NCBI GenBank assembly: GCA_037349105.1
Contig: JAYJMM010000041.1
Location: 3,658,001-3,722,000, forward strand
From: Limnomonas spitsbergensis
Lineage: Eukaryota; Chlorophyta; Chlorophyceae; Chlamydomonadales
Reading direction: 5' to 3'
Length of the DNA: 64,000 nucleotides
Shown: in pieces, positions 49,431 to 57,065 of the stretch
How the letters are laid out: each line of letters begins with the position of its first letter
Numbering within the stretch: the first letter of the stretch is position 1
Notes under the pieces: generated by a model
What the model was told of the DNA's origin: nothing
The model's input: the letters and a program-made list of their open reading frames with translations, nothing else
Database searches by the model: none
Translations under genes and position numbers: made by a program

Positions 49431-49530
49431 AAAGTCAGAAACCATCAGAATCCTGAGTCCTTTAGAACCCATCAGAAATCATCAGAACCTACAGAATCCT
49501 CAGAAACTCTCAGAATCTACATGTTCTACC
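49430..49530. repeat. Short CATCAGAA-type simple repeat
   Basis: About nine imperfect copies of (A/C)ATCAGAA(T/C)C with CCTGAG or CCTACAG spacers. Non-coding. Confidence 0.6.
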
Positions 49531-49800
49531 AAATCCAAAACCCTCAGTCAGGCGCACAGACAACTGCAGATCATCCGCTGCTCTCGCCCCACTGCACCGT
49601 TGACACCTGGCCCCAGGCCACAGGAGATGCGTGCAGTAGCAGCGGTGTCCCATCCTAGTCCCGCCCCTCTGCTGGTTGGCCCTGCGGCAGGTTTTACACC
49701 CAAGGCAATTGTCATGCAATTCTACTACTTGAATCAGCGCTGTAGCCGTCGTCACTATGTACTCCTTTGGCTCGCTGCTCCTGCTACTACGGTACAACGG
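49510..49800 (-). pseudogene. Cys-rich frame downstream of integrase (possible zinc-finger remnant)
   Basis: On the minus strand this frame reads CLGCKTCRRANQQ, then HRCYC and ARCQRCSG, i.e. several Cys pairs. Some green-algal Ty3 elements end in a PHD-type finger after integrase. Here the order of Cys/His is too disturbed to be sure, and it may be unrelated. Confidence 0.22.
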
Positions 49801-49868
49801 GAAAGCTTTTTTACGTGAGGACTAGGCTACGTCCTGCTGGCCGTCGGCCCACTGCCTGCTGCCTACTA

Positions 49869-49912
49869 GTGCCAGCCTTGCCGCCCCTGGGGTGTTCCCC
49901 TAGGGCTGGCAC
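49869..49912. repeat. Inverted repeat GTGCCAGCC/GGCTGGCAC
   Basis: A 9-bp perfect stem (49869-49877 with 49904-49912) encloses CCCCTGGGGTGTTCCCC, itself partly self-complementary. It lies just beyond the 3' side of the Ty3 element on the minus strand; role unknown. Confidence 0.6.
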
Positions 49913-49953
49913 CGGTTCGTTCTTCCAGGTATGGCATGGGTTCCGTCAAGTGC

Positions 49954-50300
49954 TCAGCGCGTACTGCCATTGTAGGGGATTCCTATCCCTCCTTGCCCGC
50001 GGCAGACCTCACAGGACAGGCTGACGTTGGGCCTGGTGGTGCCGAAATCCACCTTCCCTTTCAGGTTAAGGAGGTGGCACAGGGAGCAATTGACGGCGTT
50101 TTCCGTTACCGTCAGGCCATCTGCCCCTTCCAACACCAGCGCCCACGTTTCTCCCAGCCGCTGCACCCGCAGAATTTCTGGCCTGGCCTTGGGGTCGAGG
50201 CTGCGCCGCTCCGACGCGTACCTGACGTACACGCAGTCCCCAACGGCGAACCGCCGGACCTGGGGGACATATCCCCTCCGCAGATCCTGGCATAGCGCAA
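49954..50300 (-). pseudogene. Integrase C-terminal SH3-like domain, frameshifted
   Basis: Reads RRFAVGDCVYVRYASERRSL, then LRVQRLGETWALVLEGADG: the GDxVYV...W.VxxxxD pattern of the integrase C-terminal domain. It is in a different frame from the core and continues to CEVCRGQGGIG before a stop. Confidence 0.65.
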
Positions 50301-51368
50301 CTTGTCCCGGTGCTGTGCAATCTTGAGGTGCTCGCCCGCGACCGGGAGGACCTCCTTGATCCTGGCCACCCTGGCGAGGAGCAGGTCTGCTGCCTCCTCC
50401 ACCGTTGCCATCCGCGCCGTGCTCCACAGGTCCGCCCCCACCTTGGAGGGGAACACAGGCTTCTGACCGTACAGCACTTCGTAGGGTGCCATGCGCGTGG
50501 CCTGCTGGGGCGAGCACCTGAAGCCCAGTGCTACCCACGGGACCATCCTGTCCCATGAGTCGTCGCTGCTCCCGTCCCCGCAGCACTTGCGTAGGCCCGT
50601 CTTGAGGGTCTGGACTGCCCTTTCGGGCAGCCCATCTGCCTGGGGGTGGTTGGCAGAGGTGGTGCGGTGGTCAATAAAACAATCCAGTAACATGTCCTGG
50701 AACTCCCCCTGGAACTCCGTCCCTTGGTTGGTGACTACTTCTGCACATCCCCCAAACCGTGCGACCACGTTTTGGAAGAACGCCAGGGCCGTCACGTCCG
50801 ACGCCTTGCTGGGGATAGGGATCATTTATACCCACTTGGAGTAGTGCTCCACACACACCATGGCATACCGGTTGCCTCTAGGTGTGGTGGTGAATGGCCC
50901 GCACAGATCCACACCCCAGCGGAAAAATAAACCCTCAATAGGGAGTGGGTGCAGGTCGGGTTGCGTGTGATTGAATGTGGACGCCCTGGCCCTGTCGCAC
51001 ACCCCGCACTCCTGGACAGCCTTTCTGACTGCTGCCCTAAGTCCTCTCCACCAGTGTTGCTGCAAGATCATGAAGGCCGTACGGTGGCTGCCGAAATGGC
51101 CTGTGCTAGCATGCGCTTCTTTGATTACTGCCAGCCTGTCCTCAGGCCTGGGAACTACGCACTGCCGCCCGTCTGGCATCAGCCTCATCAACACGCCCCC
51201 TCTCTCTGGTTCCCACTGGAAAGGGGCGGCTCTACGCTGCACCCTGGCCTGTTCTCCTGGTTCGGCCCCTGGGGGATGCACTTTCAGGCGAAGGAACTGC
51301 AGGACTGGCTCGTCCGTCCACACATCCACTCGGGCTGCAGGCCCGGCTGCACACCCTGGCGGGTCCAC
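50112..51368 (-). pseudogene. Ty3/gypsy integrase (zinc-binding and DDE core), interrupted
   Basis: In a register shifted from the methyltransferase frame. The zinc-binding part has AHASTGHFGSHRTAF and CGVCDRA (HHCC type). The core has VDLCGPF (first Asp), VVTNQGTEF (second Asp replaced by Asn) and HPQADGLPERAVQTLK (Glu). A TAA stop at 50826-50828 separates YSKWV from MIPIP. Loss of the second catalytic Asp alone would abolish strand transfer. Confidence 0.92.
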
Positions 51369-53065
51369 AACTTCCCCTCGTCATTGGAACTAACGGGATC
51401 AATTCCTGATCCTGGCTGCCCACCTGGTTTCTGGGCAGCATCCGCCCAGTCGGCCGCCGCAGACTCCCCCAGGCACTGCCGGTACGTTGCTGCCACCTCT
51501 CCCTCGCCTGAGCATGCTTCGCCTGCGGTAGCGAGGGCGCAATGTGTGGATTTCAGGGTCATTCCGATAGCGGGGTCGCGGTCCGGACCTGGTAACCGGG
51601 CCCTCACGGTGAGCCAAGCCTCGAGGGCCCAAGCGTCCATGCACCTGCCCAAGGCGGCCCTCCTATCCCCCTCAGGAAAGTCTGGACGAGGTAGTGTGGA
51701 CCCAACTGCGTACCCCATGGCCCTCTCCCTTTCATTGGCGTTTGGTTCCTGCACTAGCCCGATCTGCCCGTTCCTGAATGCGTAGGATGCTGGGGTGGCC
51801 ATGAGGCAGGGCAGCACCCTTCTTGGCTGTCCGGACACGTTGATGCGGTACCCACCATTATCAGGGCAGGCCACAACCTGGGCCTTACTGCCCTCGTCCA
51901 GAATGTCATCCACAATACCGTCGTGAGGCCTATGTGATGCCTGGATAACAAACTCAATGTCTGCAGCTGGAGCCAGGTTGCCCCAGTAGTTGCGCGTGCG
52001 GTGGGCATAGGAGCCCACCTGCGCCGCATCAAACAGGGCTGGCCTGCCCAGGATTCTGCACACTTCGCCGAAAGCCTCTATGCTAGCCTTCTCTCTCCTC
52101 TGATTCCACTGCATGGCGACATTCTCAATCATGTATGCTGGTGGCCTGGCCTTCTGCAGGATCTGCAAAGAGCCTAGCAGCCTGATTAGTGGGAAGAAAG
52201 ACTTGCTCCGGTCCCCTTCGAGCCCTTTGCCCTTGCCGGCTGCTGACAGGTCGTGGCACTCCCAACCTGCCACCATAAACCACTGGCGTCCCTGTTGGGC
52301 CCCAGCTTCTATGAAGTGCTGGGCAGTAATGGAGTACACGTCCTGGGGCAGCGTCCTGAACGCCCCCTCGAAGGCCGACGCGGGGAGCAGCAGCGGGTAC
52401 TGCTGGTCCAGCTGCACCAGCCTGCCCCCTGCGATCTCCCGCATGGTAGCGCTGGTGTCTGCATACAGATACTGTGCGACTGGGATGCCTGCCCTAAGCA
52501 CCATCTCAAGTCCCGAGCACATACCTCCGAAGGGCTCGAACAGGACCACTCCCTCCTTTTCCAGGGCTTGCACCGCTGCCACCGGTAAGCATACCGTATC
52601 CACCCCTGCAAGGAGGTGGGCCGGGGTTGAGTGGGGCAGGTCTGTCAGCACATCGTTGATCAAGGATCTGGCCCTGGCCCTGCTTTTGAAAGCCCTCTCT
52701 GCAGTACTGGCAGGCTGTGCCTGCTCGTCATCCTCATCCTTTGCGCTTGAGATAGCCTGGCCGCACGGGGCCACTACACACGCAGCTTCAGCGGCTCGCA
52801 GCCTGTGCACTCCTCGTCTGCCCTCTTGTGCTAGACGCACCACCTGATCTGCGTGCCACTGGTTCACTCTGCCCAGGCCTGTGAGCATAGCGACCTGCAA
52901 TCCGCTGGCAACCACACTCAGGTCCTTTGGCTCAGGGGCGGCTTCATCCAGCCGCGCCCCTGTGCGGTCGTCGGAGGACGGGAGGGGTGACCTGGACGGG
53001 ATATCTGCGTTCTGGTGGCAGGCCCCTGACGGGTGGACAATGGTTATGTCAAGCTCCTGGAGCAT
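51284..53065 (-). CDS. DNMT3-like cytosine-5 DNA methyltransferase within Ty3 polyprotein
   Basis: A 593-codon uninterrupted frame. Residues 1-30 finish RNase H (LQELDITIVHPSG). Residues about 172-490 form a C5 methyltransferase: motif I LFEPFGGMCSG (174-184, AdoMet binding), motif IV GWECHDLS with the catalytic Cys270, motif VI ENV (314-316), motif VIII AHRTRNYWGNL (354-364), and a C-terminal block ERERAMGYAVGSTLP (445-459). The CxDLS form, AHRxRxxWGNL and the late ERxxxxG block match the DNMT3/DRM-type arrangement better than DNMT1 or bacterial Dcm. Oddity: the residue before the catalytic Cys is Glu, where the family has Pro. It is predicted to methylate cytosine C5 using AdoMet; activity is unproven. 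The frame ends in a different register from the integrase that follows, so this copy cannot give an intact polyprotein without frameshifting. Confidence 0.88.
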   Translation of the reverse strand: MLQELDITIVHPSGACHQNADIPSRSPLPSSDDRTGARLDEAAPEPKDLSVVASGLQVAMLTGLGRVNQWHADQVVRLAQEGRRGVHRLRAAEAACVVAPCGQAISSAKDEDDEQAQPASTAERAFKSRARARSLINDVLTDLPHSTPAHLLAGVDTVCLPVAAVQALEKEGVVLFEPFGGMCSGLEMVLRAGIPVAQYLYADTSATMREIAGGRLVQLDQQYPLLLPASAFEGAFRTLPQDVYSITAQHFIEAGAQQGRQWFMVAGWECHDLSAAGKGKGLEGDRSKSFFPLIRLLGSLQILQKARPPAYMIENVAMQWNQRREKASIEAFGEVCRILGRPALFDAAQVGSYAHRTRNYWGNLAPAADIEFVIQASHRPHDGIVDDILDEGSKAQVVACPDNGGYRINVSGQPRRVLPCLMATPASYAFRNGQIGLVQEPNANERERAMGYAVGSTLPRPDFPEGDRRAALGRCMDAWALEAWLTVRARLPGPDRDPAIGMTLKSTHCALATAGEACSGEGEVAATYRQCLGESAAADWADAAQKPGGQPGSGIDPVSSNDEGKLWTRQGVQPGLQPEWMCGRTSQSCSSFA

Positions 53066-53390
53066 GAGTGCCCATCAGGCGTGCTGCCCCACCAGGGCCT
53101 GGTTGTCCATGAGGTAGGTGAGGGGTTCGTGGTCCGTGACCAGGTGTACTTCGCACCCAAAGAGCATATGGCGGTACGTGCGGGCGGCGTACACTGCGGC
53201 GAGCATTTCCCCCTGGAACGACGAGTAGTTCTTCTGGCCCAAGGCCATCCGGCCCCGTCCCGCTGTAGCCCGGCCTGCGCAGAACCCTGCCGCCTTCACA
53301 CATCTCAGTCTTGATCAGCTGAAATGCCTGGGACTGCTCAGGGCCCCACACAAAGGGAACCCCCTTGACGAGCAGGGCATTGATGCATGC
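53066..53390 (-). pseudogene. RNase H domain, damaged
   Basis: Contains WGPEQSQAFQLIKTEM in one frame and QKNYSSFQGEMLAAVYAART and LVTDHEPLTYLMDN in another, which are the diagnostic Ty3 RNase H blocks. The segment with the first catalytic Asp seems deleted at the frame change. A TGA codon interrupts QHA/WALMLQELD, where the family usually has Arg. Confidence 0.88.
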
Positions 53391-53397
53391 AGCTTTC

Positions 53398-53790
53398 TTA
53401 GAGAAATCCGGGATGTAGCACCGCTAGAAGTTCATTCAGGAATCCCATAACCTCCTGGATGTTTTTGACCGATGCGGGCGCAGGCAGAGCCATGACAGCT
53501 GCTATCTTGGCTGCGTGCGGCGTGAGCCCGTGGGCCGACACGTTGTGGCCGAGGTACTCAACCGTCGCACACCCAAACAGGGACTTGTCAGGATGCGCTC
53601 TCAGCCCCACCTCATGGAGCATGTCTAGCATGAGTTCCACATGCCTGATGTGCTCTGCGGGCGTGTCGCTGTACACCAGCAGGTCGTCAATGAATGCAAC
53701 ACAAAAGGAGCTCAGACCTGCCCTGGCGATCTCCGCTTCCATCATACGCTGGAAGAAAGGGGGCCCGTTGCGCAGCCCAAAGTGCTACGC
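53398..53790 (-). pseudogene. Reverse transcriptase, 3' fragment
   Basis: Shows HFGLRNGPPFFQRMM (the PFGLxNAPxxFQ block), then the catalytic FIDDLLVYS, and downstream thumb sequence with HPDKSLFGCATVEYLGHNVS. Upstream of HFGL there is an in-frame stop and the homology ends, so the fingers and the first catalytic Asp are absent. The frame closes at 53398; related sequence (KGVPFVWGPEQSQAF) continues in another frame towards RNase H. Confidence 0.9.
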
Positions 53791-54754
53791 GACCTGGAAA
53801 GCTCGGTGATGTACCTGAAGCTGGAACTGACGGGGTGGAACCAGATCCAGAATGCGGCTGAACAGCTGGCCAGGACGCAACGCGAGCACAACCTTCGGAA
53901 AAGGGAGTTGCAGGGCTGCTACGACGACTTCGACAGACAAGGACCGCCAGGGGGCGCACCTGGAAAGGGGCATGCGGGGCCACCGAGGGAGCCAAGCAAC
54001 AGCAAAGGGCCGCAGCAGAGCAGGGCACGCAGCCAGGCCAGGGAGGCCGTGCAGTCACAGGAGGCAAGGAAGGAACAACCAGACGGTGGCAGAGAGCATG
54101 ATGGGAAGGCAGCGCAGGGTGAGGCCGCCGGGGGCGCCGGCAGCGGCCCACTCCCAGACCTGCAGGACCCAGAGCTGAAGGCCTTGTTCAGTGACCTGGA
54201 GAACCCGCACCACTGGAGCCTGCCGGGAGGTGGCTTGAGCCAGGAGGGGGCAGGAGAGGAGGGGTGAGTATACATTGGCTACACATAACCAGAGCAAGGG
54301 TCACGAGGCCACCTAACAATGAAGGCAGATGGGGCGGGGTCTCACTGCCTGGGTTGAGCCATAGCAGTGAAGAAGCTTAAGGGTGGTGTCCGAGCCACAT
54401 GGCCAACCCAAAGGCTTTTCACTGAAGGGCTGCACGGTGCAGGCCAGCCGGAAGTAACGAGAAACGGAAACAGAAGAAAAGGGGTTACATGGCTGTGTGT
54501 TAGTTATTGCAAGGCCATGGCAGCAGCCCAAAAGCCTTTTACAGAAGGACTAGACATCGGTAGAAACCAGAAGGAATCGACTCTGCCTTTTTCTTGCTTC
54601 AAGGTTTCAGAGGGGCCATGCTTTAAGTGCGCAAGAAGGGTCTTCCTGGGTGGGAACTAGGATGGACCAGCAGGGTCGTACGTGCTGTCACCCTCTGACG
54701 CCCTGTCAATCAATTCATGTGGGGTCATCATTTCATCATGCTCGAGTGCCTGAG

Positions 54755-55066
54755 AGGTTCCGTAGCTCAATTGGTAGAGCATCATTCTGCGAAGAATGGG
54801 GATGTGGGTTCGTATCATACATCCCACTTGAGTCGCCTGGCTGAACGATTGGTAAAACCTCTCGGCGTGAAATGCCGTAGCTGGTCGTTAGGGAAATTGC
54901 AAAAGATTACTGAGGTACCGTCGAGCGATTGATCCACAATTGCAATGACACGGGGAAGAATGCGCGTATCCTGTACGGGAAGGTTGTCCTTAGGGATCGC
55001 CTATACCTAGGGATTCGTCAAACATCACGAGGGATTGGAAACCACACGTAGTTCTTACTTCTTACT
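54755..55066 (+). mobile_element. tRNA-derived SINE (312 bp)
   Basis: Flanked by an 11-bp direct repeat GAGTGCCTGAG (54744-54754 and 55067-55077). The head has a pol III A box TAGCTCAATTGG (54763-54774) and a B box GGTTCGTATC (54807-54816), with an anticodon-like CATTC/GAATG stem between them. An unrelated body of about 200 bp follows, with a tail of TTCTTACTTCTTACT. No acceptor stem closes over the tRNA-like part, so it is a SINE rather than a tRNA gene. It lies inside the intron of the gene with exons at 53785-54263 and 56488-56590. Confidence 0.85.
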
Positions 55067-55334
55067 GAGTGCCTGAGCCTGCTGAAAACTACCTATTCTC
55101 GTTTCTTTGTTTTCTTTTCTGTCTGGCAACCACCTTCAACTACCTTCAACTACCTTCAACCACCTTCAACCACCCTCAAGCCACTAAGCGTCTCACCTCG
55201 CTTACAACTGACCGACACCATCAACTCGACTCCGGGCGTTCGCACAAAGGCTAGCTGCATGCCTGAGGGCCGTGGGGCTAGAGGAACATGCAGCGTGGCA
55301 CGGACCTACAGCGAAACACCGCAGTACACACCGC

Positions 55335-55835
55335 TAGTAAGGGGGGGGGGGCAAGGAGTGTAAGATGTGGTTGACCAGTAAGGGGGGGGGGGGGCAAGGA
55401 GTGCAAGATGTGGTTGACCAGTAAGGGGGGGGGGGGCAAGGAGTGCAAGATGTGGTTGACCAGTAAGGGGGGGGGGGGGCGAGGAGTGTAAGATGTGGTT
55501 GACCGGTAAGGGGGGAGGGGGCAAGGAGTGCAAGATGTGGTTGACCAGTAAGGAGGGGGGGGGGCAAGGAGTGTAAGATGTGGTTGACCAGTAAGGGGGG
55601 GGGGGGGGCAAGAAGTGCAAGATGTGGTTGACCAGTAAGGGGGGGGGGGGGGCAAGGAGTGCAAGATGTGGTTGACCAGTAAGGGGGGGGGGGGGGGGGG
55701 CAAGGAGTGTAAGATGTGGTTGACCGGTAAGGGGGGAGGGGGCAAGGAGTGCAAGATGTGGTTGACCAGTAAGAGGGGGGGGGGGAGGAGTGTAAGATGT
55801 GGTTAACCGGTAAGGGGGGAGGGGGCTAGGAGTGT
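55335..55835. repeat. Poly-G minisatellite (~41-50-bp unit)
   Basis: About eleven copies of (G)9-18 CAAGGAGTG(T/C)AAGATGTGG followed by TTGACC(A/G)GTAA. Length differences come mainly from the G runs. Non-coding; within the same intron as the SINE. Confidence 0.95.
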
Positions 55836-56629
55836 AAGATGCAGCTGATGAGTGTGAGTGGCTGAAGAGGGGCAAAGAAGGGGGGGGGGGGAGATGTAAC
55901 ACGCTGTTGGATGGGGGAAGGGGAGGGTGGCATAACGAGAAGGCAACCTGAAGAGGGGCGTGTGATACCATGGCGTGGAGGGTGTTTAGTGGGTAGTTTA
56001 GCTGGAAGGATGCAAGAGAGGGTTGATGGGAAACAGGTAGGGTGCTGGGTTGCTGGTTGCTCTCTTCTGGTGAGGTACTTTTAGCTTCATTTGTGTAAGA
56101 GGCAAGGGGTGGTCGGGGGCCCCAGTCATGGATGGGGCGGGCAGGGGAGGGGCGGGGAGGGACACAAAGGGGAACGTGCGGGACGGCCTGAAACCTCGCT
56201 TGAACCCTATCCCATACCTAAACCCTAAGCCCAGGTTGTCCATTTAGGAAAGACTGGCAATTAACCTGGTGGTAAAGCAGCACTTCCTAATAGGAATTCC
56301 ACGTGTTTCCGAAAAACTCGCTGTGCCCCTCACCCTCCTCACCCTCCCGCGAAGCTAAAACAAGGGACTTACACCCTAAATTTCCACCCTTCACCGTATA
56401 CACCCCAGGCAACCTCAAACCCTCAAACCCCAGCATTTCCCAGTACAACACATCCCCTTCACCCTGCCCCCCCCCCCCCCTCTGTAGGCACGTTGACACC
56501 AACAGGGTGCTTAAGTCCATGCAGGGCTACAACACGTTCCTCACCACGCGCCTCACACCCAAGCTGCGCCTCACACCCAAGCTGCGCTGACATTCTCAAT
56601 ACTGGTATGCCTCATTATAATTAAGCGAG

Positions 56630-57065
56630 TGCTGCCATTCCAAATCCGTCACTTTTCTTTTGGCGTGTGCTCAAATTCTGAGTCTGCCTCTTGTCCTGGT
56701 GATCTGTGCTGGTGTTTCCATTTGGCCTGTTTTATTTTTGCGATTGCTGAAATTTGCATTCCGCCTCCTTCAATTTTGGTTATTGCTTCAATTGCCGGCT
56801 TGCCTCTCTGTTTTGGCGAGTATTGCGATTTTTTATTGAATCCCGTTGCTGAAATTTCCATTCTGCCGCTACATTTTAGCGAGTGCTTCTTTTCCTGATC
56901 CGCCGCTTTATATTTCGGTGTGTGCTGGAATTCCAATTCCACATTTCTTTGGTGAGTGCCACAATTCCCATTCAGCCTCTTTATTTGTTGGTGAGTACTG
57001 CTGTCCTCATTCTGCCGTTAAATGTGTTAGTCAGTGCTACAATTCTCATTCTGCTTTTTTTTTGC
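56630..57065. repeat. Highly degenerate ~39-bp tandem repeat
   Basis: About eleven diverged units beginning GTGCT or ATTGCT, followed by a T-rich stretch and CATT(C/T)(T/C)GCC or similar, with spacings of 34-60 bp. Sequence identity is low but the periodic GCTxxAATT...TTxxGxGAGT pattern is clear. Non-coding. Confidence 0.6.

Larger units (their letters stand above)
49954..53790 (-). mobile_element. Decayed Ty3/gypsy retrotransposon with an internal DNA methyltransferase
   Basis: Order on the minus strand: 3' part of reverse transcriptase (about 53790-53398), RNase H (about 53390-53066), C5 DNA methyltransferase (about 52550-51590), integrase zinc-binding and core domains (about 51370-50300), integrase C-terminal SH3-like domain (about 50300-50080). 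This is the Ty3/gypsy pol order with an extra domain between RNase H and integrase. Gag, protease and the 5' part of RT are missing, and no LTRs were recognised. Stops and frameshifts interrupt every domain except the methyltransferase. Confidence 0.88.
53785..56590 (+). pseudogene. Two 3' exons of an unrecognised host gene, 5' end lost at the Ty3 element
   Basis: Exon A (about 53785-54263) encodes a coiled-coil-like stretch (RDLESSVMYLKLELTGWNQI, then QREHNLRKRELQGC), then Gly/Pro/Gln/Arg-rich sequence and DPELKALFSDLENPHHWSLP. It ends at a consensus donor GG|GTGAGTA. The intron is 54264-56487. Exon B (56488-56590) starts after TCTGTAG, keeps the phase and encodes HVDTNRVLKSMQGYNTFLTT ending in a duplicated LTPKLR and a stop. 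The upstream side is antisense reverse-transcriptase sequence, so the gene seems cut by the retroelement. Product unknown. It may still be expressed from elsewhere or be a dead fragment. Confidence 0.5.

Noticed and set aside
53687..54275. Minus-strand frame as upstream RT or gag of the Ty3 element
   Set aside because: Sequence homology to RT ends at HFGLRN near 53785. Beyond that the + strand frame has a better coding look (coiled-coil heptads, acidic end, consensus donor).
54763..54830. Functional tRNA gene
   Set aside because: A and B boxes are good, but the anticodon loop is one base short, the T-arm is too long and there is no acceptor stem. With an 11-bp flanking duplication and tail, it is a SINE.
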